Shown here: in pieces, positions 35,553 to 44,513 of the stretch
Position numbering within the stretch: the stretch's first letter is position 1
How the letters are laid out: each line of letters begins with the position of its first letter
Source of the DNA: Provencibacterium sp.
GTDB lineage: Bacteria > Bacillota > Clostridia > Oscillospirales > Ruminococcaceae
Direction: 5' to 3'
Length of the DNA stretch: 64,000 bases
Assembly: GCA_022792175.1 (NCBI GenBank)
Contig: JAAWAN010000018.1
Coordinates: 1-64,000 of the forward strand
Notes under the pieces: generated by a model
What the model was told of the DNA's origin: nothing
Database searches by the model: none
The model's input: only the letters and a program-made list of their open reading frames with translations
Translations under genes and position numbers: made by a program

Positions 35553-36397
35553 AAATCCACCAGCTTTTACCGGATATGAACGCCACCGAACGCAAAATTG
35601 CTGATTATGTGCTGGAGCAGCCCTATGAGCTGATCCAGCTGCCGTTGCGGGAGCTGGCGAGTGCCATCGGCGTCAGCCAGGCGGCCTGGGTTCGTTTTTT
35701 CAAGCTTCTGGGTTTTTCAGGGCTCAAGGAGGTAAAGCAGGCCATCAGCTCCTCCCTGCTTCCGGAAAAGGCAGAGGAAGAGGAGGGGGCGGTCTATGGG
35801 GACATCATCGGCTTTGACTCCCAGGACCAGCTTTTTCGCTCGCTTGTGGAGCAGGAGATCCGCTCGCTGAGAGAAACGGCGCAGATTCTCGACTATTCCC
35901 AGCTGGAGAAGGCCGCCCATGCCATCCGCACCGCCTCCCGTGTAGCCTTTTTCGGTGTTGGCGCCTCCGGGCTGGTGGCGCTGGATGCGCTGCACAAATT
36001 TGCGCGCATCGGCATTCATGTGGCTGCCTGCATGGATTTACATCTCCAGCTGACCGTTGCTTCCACTCTGCAGAAGGGGGATGTGGCAGTGCTTATCTCC
36101 CACTCCGGACGCACGAAGGATACGCTGGATATTCTGGAGACCGCCAAAAAAAAGGGCGCGACCCTGATTGGCATTACCAAATACGGAAAGAGCTCTCTGG
36201 CAAAGTCGGTGGATATCCTGCTGCACACCTCCACGCCGGAAATCTCTGTGCGCAGCGGGGCCATGGGCTCGCGCACGGCACAGCTGCTCATTATCGATCT
36301 TCTCTTTGTCTGCGTAGCGAACAGCGATTTCCAGCAGGCTGAGCAGTACCTGACTGAAAGCTTTGAAACGGTATCCGGCCGCAAGAAGGCGCTATAG
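35534..36397 (+). CDS. RpiR/MurR-type transcriptional regulator
   Basis: A 287-residue regulator with an N-terminal HTH_6 domain (LRELASAIGVSQAAWVRFFK) and a C-terminal SIS domain (VAFFGVGASGLVALDALHKF, then ISHSGRTKDTLD). MurR of Escherichia coli has this architecture and senses MurNAc-6-phosphate, so the same is likely here from context. ATG 35534 follows AGAGGA and overlaps the kinase end by 19 nt. In the HTH the usual Thr/Ser before the recognition helix reads AAWVRFF. Confidence 0.85.
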   Translation: MDELLLKIHQLLPDMNATERKIADYVLEQPYELIQLPLRELASAIGVSQAAWVRFFKLLGFSGLKEVKQAISSSLLPEKAEEEEGAVYGDIIGFDSQDQLFRSLVEQEIRSLRETAQILDYSQLEKAAHAIRTASRVAFFGVGASGLVALDALHKFARIGIHVAACMDLHLQLTVASTLQKGDVAVLISHSGRTKDTLDILETAKKKGATLIGITKYGKSSLAKSVDILLHTSTPEISVRSGAMGSRTAQLLIIDLLFVCVANSDFQQAEQYLTESFETVSGRKKAL

Positions 36398-36503
36398 GCT
36401 CTGCAGGCGCGGGCCGCTGCAGCCTGGAAGGAATCCGCTTTCTGGCTGGCAGAGAATAAACAGAATGTATAATTATTTAGATTATACATTATTTGGATTA
36501 AAA

Positions 36504-36547
36504 AAGAAGGTCCGCTGCGGTACTATACCGGAGCGGACCTTCTTTTG
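36504..36547. terminator. Bidirectional terminator
   Basis: AAGAAGGTCCGCT pairs with AGCGGACCTTCTT, with an inner GGTA/TACC pairing and flanking A- and T-runs. It lies between the convergent RpiR and GH36 genes. Just upstream (36472-36500) is a near-perfect 13-bp direct repeat (ATTATTTAGATTA, ATTATTTGGATTA). Confidence 0.85.
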
Positions 36548-36567
36548 CCGGCTGCGGCGCTCTCTGC

Positions 36568-38481
36568 TCAGCCCTGCGCGAAAAACAGCTTTTCCTCTTT
36601 TACATAGGCATATTCCCCGCTTTCAAAGAGCGTGACAGTTTGCTGATGAACGCTTTTGACAGAACGGGGAGAGATATATTTATCGGTTCGGCCGATAACA
36701 GCGAAACCGTCTGCCAGCGGGACGACGGCGTACAGCCGAAAGTCGTCGGCGTTTTTTAAGCGCAGGGGCATGCGCTCCTCCCTGTTCAGTATCTGCAGCG
36801 AGCGGGAGAAGTGCTCATAAACGGCGAAGCGCTCTCCCTGCAGCCCCTCGATATCCGAGGGGGAAATGCTGCCGGATACCGGCTGTTCGCCGGCATCCAG
36901 ATTAAAGGCGGCGATGACGCCGCTCTCTCCGCAGGTGTTCTGAATTTTGAAGATGCGGCCGCAGGCGGTGGGGTCGCTGGTCAGGCAGTCTCTGGCGGGC
37001 ATGCCCGGGCGATCGCAGCGGAGAATCCGCCCATCAGAAAAGGTGAGCGGCCGGAGTATTTCACTTCGGCTTCTGCAGAGCGGATCGCTGATGTAGATGG
37101 GGCCGCCGCTCACCGCGCGCAGAATGCTGTTTTTAACCGCCTGCCCGTCATCCGTCCACCACATGTCCCAGTCGCAGTAATAAAACTGGCCCTGAATGAG
37201 GCAGTTGAAGGAGCACTGCAGAATGTGCTTCACAAACCAGTCCCTGTTTTCCGGGAGAAAATCATCGCTGCAGCGCGCAATTGGGCTGACGCTGCGGTTC
37301 CACATATCCTCGCTGGCCATGCCCATGCAGTTTATCATACAGCTGTCAAAGTGCTGGCCGGCGGCCGCCTCCATGGCCCCATGAAAGCTGCGCGCAGCCT
37401 CTCCTACCGGCGCAAGGCCCTTGTAGAAGCGGCGGGTCATGCTCTGGTTATCGATTTTGACAAAATCCGCGCCGCTCTGCCGGAGATAGCGGTTGCAGGC
37501 ATCATAATAGAGGTAAGCCCTGTCCTGCCGGTAGTCGGGGACATAAGCGCCGTCCGCGGCATGAATCAGCGTATCTTTGAGAGCCGCATAGGCTTCCCCG
37601 CCCGGCTCAATGCCCCGCCAGTAGCCGGTTGTCGGATACCACATGCCGATTTTCAGCCCGTATTCCTTCATCCGGTCGATGCAGTGCAGGAGCCCCTGCG
37701 GGAAGCGGACAGGGTCCGCCCGAAAGGCGGTGAGCGGGGAGGAGTGCATGAGCGTAAACATCTGCGGCCGCCCGTCATATGGCTTATCATAAAAATTGCG
37801 GACGTAGGCCCACATATCATCCAGAATCGCCCATTTGACCGGGATTTCCTTCCTTTTAAATTCTGCGCACTTTTTCAGCAGGTCCTCTTCGTTGATGCGG
37901 ATTTCCAGCGCATCCCAGCTGCACCAGCCCAGATATTCAAATATTTCGGGATAGCGCCGCTCCTCCCGGGTGCGGCAGCCGCCGCCAAGCAGCTTCAGAC
38001 CGGCCTGGGCGCACTGCTGCAGAAGGGAATAGGGGTTTTCTCCCTCGGCGGCCAGCAGCGCCAGCGCGCGCACCCCGCAGAGCCCCTCATACCAGCTGAA
38101 AAGCCTGGCCGTCAGCCCGCCCTCTTCGTTTCCCGCGAGCACGCATTTATAGCTTTCGGAAACCACCGGGAGCAAAACGCCGAAGCTGCCGTCCTCCTTT
38201 TCATAGATAAGTCCCTGCGTCTCCTCTGGAACCTCCCGCAGGGCTTTTCCGAAGGCGGGACGGCACCAGTATTCGCAGTAGCGGTAATCGGCCATCCAGC
38301 TTTTCAGCCCGGTAAGCGTGAGATCGATTCCGGCTCCGAAATCCGGATCCAGCCCCCGGTTGGCCGTCCCCTCCAGAAAAATGGCGGTTACCCCTTCGTC
38401 CGCTTCTTCTTTGGTGAAGACAGGGTAATCTATCCGCTCCCCATCCTGTGTATTCAGATAGGCCCTTTGAATCTGAAACAT
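36568..38481 (-). CDS. GH36-family glycosidase (Sip1/raffinose-synthase-like)
   Basis: A 637-residue cytoplasmic protein. The barrel motif YLGWCSWDALEI, WAILDDMW, and FVKIDNQS with Asp344 as likely nucleophile (the K-x-D-x-Q signature) are present. SPIARCSDDFLPE contributes Asp406 or Asp407 as acid/base. YYCDWDMWW and GPIYISD follow. These define the GH36 branch that includes plant raffinose synthases and Sip1 proteins and prokaryotic alpha-galactosidases or alpha-N-acetylgalactosaminidases. It is the last gene of operon D and starts a few nt after the activase gene. The 613-codon frame on the opposite strand is antisense noise. Confidence 0.85.
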   Translation of the reverse strand: MFQIQRAYLNTQDGERIDYPVFTKEEADEGVTAIFLEGTANRGLDPDFGAGIDLTLTGLKSWMADYRYCEYWCRPAFGKALREVPEETQGLIYEKEDGSFGVLLPVVSESYKCVLAGNEEGGLTARLFSWYEGLCGVRALALLAAEGENPYSLLQQCAQAGLKLLGGGCRTREERRYPEIFEYLGWCSWDALEIRINEEDLLKKCAEFKRKEIPVKWAILDDMWAYVRNFYDKPYDGRPQMFTLMHSSPLTAFRADPVRFPQGLLHCIDRMKEYGLKIGMWYPTTGYWRGIEPGGEAYAALKDTLIHAADGAYVPDYRQDRAYLYYDACNRYLRQSGADFVKIDNQSMTRRFYKGLAPVGEAARSFHGAMEAAAGQHFDSCMINCMGMASEDMWNRSVSPIARCSDDFLPENRDWFVKHILQCSFNCLIQGQFYYCDWDMWWTDDGQAVKNSILRAVSGGPIYISDPLCRSRSEILRPLTFSDGRILRCDRPGMPARDCLTSDPTACGRIFKIQNTCGESGVIAAFNLDAGEQPVSGSISPSDIEGLQGERFAVYEHFSRSLQILNREERMPLRLKNADDFRLYAVVPLADGFAVIGRTDKYISPRSVKSVHQQTVTLFESGEYAYVKEEKLFFAQG

Positions 38482-38486
38482 TTCCG

Positions 38487-39245
38487 TTACTCCTTTGCTG
38501 CCGCACAGTCGGCCAGCATTTCATATTTTGCCTTCCAGAAGGGATTTTCCGGAAGCTTTTCCCAGGGGGAAACCCCGATGATTTCTGCAATAGCCGCAAG
38601 ATTTTCCGGGGTATCGCAGATGCCGGAGATGAGCGGCGTGCGAATGAGGTAGGGCTTGCCGCTCTGCTGCAGCAGGCGGAGGTTTTGCAGAATCGGCTCG
38701 TTGGAGACGCCGGTATATTCCCGGTGCAGCCGGTCATCCGCCAGCTTGATGTCCATCATCACATAGTCTACGGCAGACAGAAGCTGCGAAAAGAGCGCCT
38801 TTGGCGCATAGCCGCTCGTCTGCACCGCCTTGTGGCAGGAGAGATGGGAGAGCACCTCCAGCAGAAATTCCCCCTGATAGAGCGGCTCCCCGCCGGAGAA
38901 GGTGATGCCGCCGCCCGCCTGCAGATAAAAATCGAGCTTTTTCTGCAGAATATCCGCCAGCTCGCGGGCGGATATGCGCCGCCCGCTGAGTGAAACGAGG
39001 CCGTTTGGGCAGGCATGCAGGCAGCGGGAGAAGGGGGCGCAGTCCTCATGCCGGCAGGGGGAAAGGCAGCGCCCGCAGCGGGAACAGAGGCTGTGCTTTA
39101 TCATCAGCTGCGGCTCAGGGGAGAGTCCCTCCGGGTTATGGCACCACCGGCAGCGCAGCGGGCAGCCCTTTAAAAAGACGGTGATACGCGGCCCCGGCCC
39201 ATCATGCAGCGAAAACTCCTTGATATCGAATATGGTGCCGGTCAT
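38487..39245 (-). CDS. Glycyl-radical enzyme activating protein (radical SAM)
   Basis: A 252-residue radical-SAM activase. The cluster motif CPLRCRWC has the required C-x3-C-x2-C spacing. A ferredoxin-like insert with two cysteine groups (CSRCGRCLSPC and CLHACP) is typical of activases of non-PFL glycyl radical enzymes. Further motifs are GGITFSGGEPLYQ, QTSGYAP and DYVMMDIKLAD. It installs the glycyl radical on the enzyme encoded by the adjacent gene, which it overlaps by 4 nt (ATGA). Such tight coupling supports a dedicated pair. Confidence 0.93.
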   Translation of the reverse strand: MTGTIFDIKEFSLHDGPGPRITVFLKGCPLRCRWCHNPEGLSPEPQLMIKHSLCSRCGRCLSPCRHEDCAPFSRCLHACPNGLVSLSGRRISARELADILQKKLDFYLQAGGGITFSGGEPLYQGEFLLEVLSHLSCHKAVQTSGYAPKALFSQLLSAVDYVMMDIKLADDRLHREYTGVSNEPILQNLRLLQQSGKPYLIRTPLISGICDTPENLAAIAEIIGVSPWEKLPENPFWKAKYEMLADCAAAKE

Positions 39246-41188
39246 AACGCATATTCCTGCCGGCGCATGACATGGTCCTGATATTCTTTATCCAGCTCGA
39301 CAAAGTAGGCGCTCCAGCCCCAGATGCGCACCACCAGCTGCCGGTGCTTTTCCGGGTGCAGCTGTGCATCCCGCATCTGTTCGAGGTTGACGGCGTTCAG
39401 CTGCAGCTGATGCCCGCCTAAGGCGATAAACTGCTGCACCAGCAGGGCCACCTTGCGGATACAGCCGCTGTCGGAGAACATGCTGTGGTGAAATTCCAGC
39501 GTCAGCGGGCCGCCGTTGATGGCGCGGGTGAAGTGCTGTTTGGTAAAGGAGCGCACGACCGAAACCGGTCCATCCGTTCTGGCAAACAGGCTGGGGGAAA
39601 AGTTGGTCCCGAATGGCTCGCCCCGCCGCCGCCCATCCGGCGAGGCGCCGATTTCTCCGGCATGCCAGAGGTAATACATCGCGCTGCCCGTTCCGGCGCG
39701 AAAACAGCCTCCCAGGCAGTTGCGGCGTCCCTGCAGGCTGTCGGCGAACCAGTCGAGCAGAAGGACCGAGAGGCTGTCTACATCGTCGCAGTCCATCCCC
39801 ATTTTTGGGGTTTCATAGCGCAGCAGGGGCAGCAGCTCTTCGTGTTTTTCAAAGTCGCTGTCCACCGCTTCGAGGAGAGTCTTTTTTGAGAAACGCTTTT
39901 CTTCAAAGATATATTTCTGAATGGCATAGAGCGAATCGGCCGCGGTAGCGATGCCGGTGCCGTGGATGCCGAAGTTGTGATATTTGATTTTCCCCATGCA
40001 GGCCTTCAAAAAGGGGGAGGGGACAAACCACAGATCATGAATGCGGCCGCAGATTTCATCGCACTGCCTTTCGATCTCCTCCTTTACCGCCTGCATGAAC
40101 TGCCCGAAGCTGCCGCAGCCGGGCAGATCCCGGTGCAGGCAGCGGTCGACTGCCCGGGGAAAGGAGAGTGCGCCGATGTTGGCGACATCCTCCCCCACGG
40201 CGGGAATGATGAACTCCCAGCAGGCGGCTACCACATAGTTTCTGGCATCCTGCGGGTCATAGCCGAGCTTCGTCAGCCCTTTGATGACGACATCATCATT
40301 CGAATACTGCGGGAAGCCGAGACCGGCGCGGGTCAGCTCGCTGCCCAGCTCGAAGACCTCCAAAGGGGTGTTTTTGCTGACCCGCAGATTGATTTTCGGG
40401 TCGATGAGCCGGAGATTTCCGCTGGCCCTAAGGCAGAGGCGGGAAAGAAGGTTAAAGCCATCGTTTCCGTCCTTATCGATGCCGCCGAGCACCATGCTCT
40501 GCCCGTTGTCCCCCTGCTGAACGCCTGCATACAGGTCGCTGTCCTTATTAAAGGAGAGGAAAAAGTCCTCCAGAAGCTCCAGCGCGCTCTGCTCGGTATA
40601 AAGCCCCTGCTCGATATCCTTTTTCAGATAAGGATAGATATACTGATCAAACCGCCCGGCGGTATTGTGGTAGTTGCCCTCCAGCCAGAGGGCAAAATGC
40701 AGGATGCGGAAAAACTGCAGCGCCTCGCGAAAGCTCTGCGCCCCATAGCGCGGTATGCGCATAAGCACATCGGCAATATCCTGCCGGCCCTGCCGCAGCG
40801 CTTCCTCCCGGTAGCGATCGGAGAGGCCGATAATGCTGTCGATGGCCCGCCGGCCATAGCAGTCGGCCGATTTTCGCCGCGCGAGCAGCCCATCCCGAAT
40901 GAGCCCCTCATAGTCCACCGAGAGATTGGAGTGGTAGCCCAGCTCATGGATAAAATGCTTTTCCCGTATCTGCACCCACTCCGCTTCGTTGAAAATATCC
41001 GGAATATTTTGAATGGTCCGGATAAAGCAGATTTTTTCCTCCGGCAGCAGCACCGGCGTTTCAGCGGCGCACAGCTGCTCAAACCGGCTGCACATCCGCT
41101 CCTCGGGCGGCGAAAGCGGATCGAAGGAGAGGGAAATTTCCCTGCGGTAGCGGTGGTGTTCCCCTTTCAGGAGATATTCCCTGAGCAT
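39242..41188 (-). CDS. Compact glycyl radical enzyme of unknown substrate
   Basis: A 648-residue member of the PFL-like superfamily, about 100-200 residues shorter than characterised relatives. The thiyl Cys is Cys323 in AACWEF, with Glu325 two residues on, the C-x-E arrangement of eliminase/lyase-type enzymes; PFL has Cys-Cys. The glycyl loop near the C-terminus reads VRIWGWSAYF with Gly624 as the radical site, where Trp replaces the usual Ser/Ala and Tyr/Phe next to Gly. AGRFDQYIYPYLKKD is a family block. It sits between a membrane AraC-type regulator and its activase in a glycan uptake operon. A C-O or C-C bond cleavage on a sugar-derived polyol is plausible, but the substrate is unknown. 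Confidence 0.88.
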   Translation of the reverse strand: MLREYLLKGEHHRYRREISLSFDPLSPPEERMCSRFEQLCAAETPVLLPEEKICFIRTIQNIPDIFNEAEWVQIREKHFIHELGYHSNLSVDYEGLIRDGLLARRKSADCYGRRAIDSIIGLSDRYREEALRQGRQDIADVLMRIPRYGAQSFREALQFFRILHFALWLEGNYHNTAGRFDQYIYPYLKKDIEQGLYTEQSALELLEDFFLSFNKDSDLYAGVQQGDNGQSMVLGGIDKDGNDGFNLLSRLCLRASGNLRLIDPKINLRVSKNTPLEVFELGSELTRAGLGFPQYSNDDVVIKGLTKLGYDPQDARNYVVAACWEFIIPAVGEDVANIGALSFPRAVDRCLHRDLPGCGSFGQFMQAVKEEIERQCDEICGRIHDLWFVPSPFLKACMGKIKYHNFGIHGTGIATAADSLYAIQKYIFEEKRFSKKTLLEAVDSDFEKHEELLPLLRYETPKMGMDCDDVDSLSVLLLDWFADSLQGRRNCLGGCFRAGTGSAMYYLWHAGEIGASPDGRRRGEPFGTNFSPSLFARTDGPVSVVRSFTKQHFTRAINGGPLTLEFHHSMFSDSGCIRKVALLVQQFIALGGHQLQLNAVNLEQMRDAQLHPEKHRQLVVRIWGWSAYFVELDKEYQDHVMRRQEYAL

Positions 41189-41214
41189 ATGATTTTCCTC
41201 CCTGCTTTGGTATA

Positions 41215-43482
41215 CTATGACAGGCCATCCTCTGGTTTTTTAAAACGGCTGCGGTATTCGCCGGGCGTCATCCCCTCGACAGCCTTGAACTTTCGAATAA
41301 AGCTGGAGGCGCTGATATAGCCGATTTCCTTCACAATTTCAGCTACCGGCTTGTTGGTGTCGGTCAATAATTCTCTGGCGATGGACAGACGCATGGTTAC
41401 AATGTAATCCTTCAAATTGACGTTATTCTGGTCCCGGAAAAAGCGGCTGACATAGTAAGGGGAGAGATCAAAGGCCTCCCCAATGCTTTCAAGGCTCAGG
41501 TTGACGTTGCCGATATTTTCACGCACATAGGCAATCATGCGGTCGCGCAGCAGAGAGCTGTTGTTGCGGCGGGCCGCATTGACGGCCAGACAGAAATCTG
41601 AAATCAGCTGCCGGGAGGCGGTATAAAATTCCTCCTGTGTCTGATAGAGCATCAGCCGGTGCAGCGGTTCTCCGAAATCTCCTATCTGCGTCTGCTGGAT
41701 GACCTCGGCGATGGCATTGATGATATAGGAACACAGGTGGCGACTGATGAGCAGCGAGCATCCGTTATTCTGAACCATGGAGCAGAGCCTTTCAAAGGTT
41801 TGCAGGGCGTTGGATTCATCCCCCTGCCGCAGTTGCAGCTGTAAAAGCAGCATATCCTTCGTGGGGTAAAGGTCGGCCAGCCCGCTTCGGCAGCTCTCTA
41901 GGTCCTCCGGATAGGATACCGGACGGTCCGGATAGCTTTGAATAAGCAGCGTCGCCTCATAAAGCGAGCTTTTCAGCTGAATGAGCTGCGTCTGCATGCT
42001 GCCGGCGCCAATGGTAAACAGATATTCCCTCCCCAGCTCCTTTTCAAGTCTTGCGTGCAGCTGGCTGACACACTCCTGCTGGCAGATATCCGGAATGCAG
42101 TTGACGACTACGGCCAGCTCGCTCTCGCCGGGGCGCTCGAGCACATAGTAGGTGCATTCGGCACTGCGCATGGCGTCGGCGGTATCGATAACGACCGTTT
42201 TAAAGCGGCTATAGCTCTGCCGGGCGGCCGGAGTTCTCAGGACCTGTACGCATATGACAAAAAAACAGGGATGATCCGGATGAATATCCATGCTGGAAAA
42301 GAGCTGCTCAATCTGCTCCGGTGCTGTTTCTGCATAGAGCACATGATTAAAAAGCCGCTCCAGCACATAGGGACGCTGCAGGGCGAGGATTTCTTCCAGC
42401 TGCTCGGCATGGTTAGAGCTGCGAATCAGCGTTTCATAGATACGCAGGTATTCGTTATCGCTGCTGGAGGGGTAGGCGGTGAGCGCTATCAGCTTTTTTA
42501 CGGGCAGATAGTTCAGAAGCGTCAGCCCCAGCACAGCGGCGATGCAGATGGTCAGCGCGAGCAGCGCTACCTGCCAGATCATCGTCTTCTGCCGGATGAC
42601 TTGCGTCAGGGTATCATTTTCCAAGGCGAGAAGACCATAAACCAGGCCGAGGCGGTCATTGTAGGAAAAGAGCAGGGAATAGGTTTGAGCGCCGCTTTGA
42701 ATAGAAAGAATACGGGCGGAGCTGGTATAATCCTGTGCCAGAATTTCTGCCCACAGCTCGGGAAAGCCGGCTTCATTCTGCCAGGTTTGAAAAATAGGCT
42801 CCCGCTGGCTGTTCAGAATAAAGGCGCCGCCGAAGAAATCAGCGACCAGGGGAGAACAGATGGTTTTCAGCTGTGCATCATCCAGCGCGCTCAGCAGAAT
42901 GGCGGAAGGGACCGTTTCAGGTCCCGGAATAGCATAGGCGCAGACAAGCAGCGAGCTTTTATCCTGCAGCGGAACGGACAGAAACGCGGAGGAAGCTCCG
43001 GAAAGCCGGATTTGCAGGTTTTCCTGTAAAATTTGTGCCTGTGTCTCATCCAGCTGCAGGATAGAGTGAAAGTAGTTATCGCTCGAGCAGGCCCCGGAGG
43101 CGGTGTAGGCCCGTTCCCTTTCCGGCAGGAGAACCGCTGTGGCATGGTGGATGCTGCGATAGCTCATATGCCGGTTGAGAACAAGCAGTGAGTCATAATC
43201 ACTGATGGGCGTTCCCCGGCGCACTGTCGGCAGAAAGGTGGCATCAGAGCGCAGTGCTCCGGCCAGACTGTAGTGTTTCATCAGCTCCCCTTCCACGCTG
43301 CTTTGTATCTGGGCCACGCGGCTTAAGTTGATATTGTCAACATCCCGCTTGAGCTCATGGATATTATAGTGGTAGAAAGAAAACAGAATAATACCAATTG
43401 GAATAAGTGCCATCAGCAAAAAGGAAAACAGGTACCGGTAGCGGACACTGAACCGGCGCATCAAATGAGATGCCTTTTTCAT
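41215..43482 (-). CDS. Membrane-bound AraC-family regulator (operon D)
   Basis: A 755-residue protein. Transmembrane helices lie at about 14-36 (FSFLLMALIPIGIILFSFYH) and about 300-325 (WQVALLALTICIAAVLGLTL). They bracket an extracellular Cache-like sensor. The last 100 residues form an AraC HTH pair (LESIGEAFDLSPYYVSRFF, then VAEIVKEIGYISASSFIRKF). It is inside the operon, 26 nt before the glycyl radical enzyme gene and after the permease genes, so it probably senses the imported glycan and activates the operon (inference). Confidence 0.88.
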   Translation of the reverse strand: MKKASHLMRRFSVRYRYLFSFLLMALIPIGIILFSFYHYNIHELKRDVDNINLSRVAQIQSSVEGELMKHYSLAGALRSDATFLPTVRRGTPISDYDSLLVLNRHMSYRSIHHATAVLLPERERAYTASGACSSDNYFHSILQLDETQAQILQENLQIRLSGASSAFLSVPLQDKSSLLVCAYAIPGPETVPSAILLSALDDAQLKTICSPLVADFFGGAFILNSQREPIFQTWQNEAGFPELWAEILAQDYTSSARILSIQSGAQTYSLLFSYNDRLGLVYGLLALENDTLTQVIRQKTMIWQVALLALTICIAAVLGLTLLNYLPVKKLIALTAYPSSSDNEYLRIYETLIRSSNHAEQLEEILALQRPYVLERLFNHVLYAETAPEQIEQLFSSMDIHPDHPCFFVICVQVLRTPAARQSYSRFKTVVIDTADAMRSAECTYYVLERPGESELAVVVNCIPDICQQECVSQLHARLEKELGREYLFTIGAGSMQTQLIQLKSSLYEATLLIQSYPDRPVSYPEDLESCRSGLADLYPTKDMLLLQLQLRQGDESNALQTFERLCSMVQNNGCSLLISRHLCSYIINAIAEVIQQTQIGDFGEPLHRLMLYQTQEEFYTASRQLISDFCLAVNAARRNNSSLLRDRMIAYVRENIGNVNLSLESIGEAFDLSPYYVSRFFRDQNNVNLKDYIVTMRLSIARELLTDTNKPVAEIVKEIGYISASSFIRKFKAVEGMTPGEYRSRFKKPEDGLS

Positions 43483-43592
43483 GAATATTCGCTCCTTTCA
43501 GGAAGCTCTGACAAACCAATCCCGAAAAGCCGGAGCGCCAACTTCCCGAAAATACCCGCTGAAAATAATATACCAGAAAACAGGGGCAATTT

Positions 43593-44501
43593 CTAGCCTT
43601 TCAGTGAGCCTGCCATAATTCCGCGCATAAAGTATTTCTGCAGAAATGGATAGACCATGAGGATAGGGAGGGTGGAAACAATGATAACGGCATATTTGAG
43701 AATTTCAGCGCGCTGCATAAGCTCGGAGAGATAGCGGGCATTATCTCCGGTCATGGCGCCGCCCTGGATCATATCGGTCATAGCGGTTTTGCTGGCCAGA
43801 AGCATATTGCGCAGCACCAGCTGCAGCGGGAAGAGATTTTTATCGCTGATATAAATCAGCGCGGCAAAGAACTGGTTCCAGTGCCCAACGCCATAAAAGA
43901 GCGCCATAGTCGCGATAATCGGCGCCGAGAGCGGCAGCGCGATGCGCAAAAACAGCTTGAAGTCTGAGCAGCCGTCGATGCGGGCGGCATCCATAATCTC
44001 TTCCGGAATACTTTTCATATAGTAGGTGCGCACCAGAATCAGGTTATAGACGGAAACCGCGCCGGGCAGAATCATCGCCCACAGGGTGTTGCGCAGGTGC
44101 AGGCTGGAGACCAGGATATAGGTCGGGACCATGCCGCCGCCGAAGAACATGGTGAAGGTGATGAGAAACATCAGCACTCGAATGCCCGGCAGGGCGGTTT
44201 TGGTCAGGGCATAGGCGCCGGTGAAGGTTAAAGCCAGGTTCACCGCCGTTCCCACCAGCGTCAGAACGATGGTCACCATATACCCGTGCCAGAGGCTTTT
44301 ATCTTTGAAAACAAAGCTGTAGCCGGTGAAGTTAATGTCCTTCGGGAGCAGGAGCACCTCCCCGAAGTTAACGGCGGCAGGACCGCTGAACGAGGCAATA
44401 ACGACAAAATAAAGCGGATAAGCGACCAACAGCGTCAGAATGGATAAGAGGGTAATATTAACAGCATCAAAAACCTTATCTTCTCTGGAGCGCGCGAGCA
44501 T
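43593..44501 (-). CDS. ABC importer permease, YtcP type (importer D)
   Basis: A 302-residue permease with FTMFFGGGMVPTYILV, MDAARIDGCSDFKLF in the EAA loop and the C-terminal FLQKYFMRGIMAGSLKG. It follows an AGGAGG site and lies 12 nt after the LplB-type gene. Partner of importer D. Confidence 0.9.
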   Translation of the reverse strand: MLARSREDKVFDAVNITLLSILTLLVAYPLYFVVIASFSGPAAVNFGEVLLLPKDINFTGYSFVFKDKSLWHGYMVTIVLTLVGTAVNLALTFTGAYALTKTALPGIRVLMFLITFTMFFGGGMVPTYILVSSLHLRNTLWAMILPGAVSVYNLILVRTYYMKSIPEEIMDAARIDGCSDFKLFLRIALPLSAPIIATMALFYGVGHWNQFFAALIYISDKNLFPLQLVLRNMLLASKTAMTDMIQGGAMTGDNARYLSELMQRAEILKYAVIIVSTLPILMVYPFLQKYFMRGIMAGSLKG

Positions 44502-44513
44502 AAGCTTCCTCCT

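Noticed and set aside
36811-38652. 613-codon plus-strand open frame opposite the GH36 gene
   Set aside because: It mirrors the coding strand of a well-recognised enzyme, has no ribosome site and shows no family motif; long antisense frames are common in GC-rich genes.
39962-41320. 452-codon plus-strand open frame opposite the glycyl radical enzyme gene
   Set aside because: Antisense shadow without motifs or start signals.
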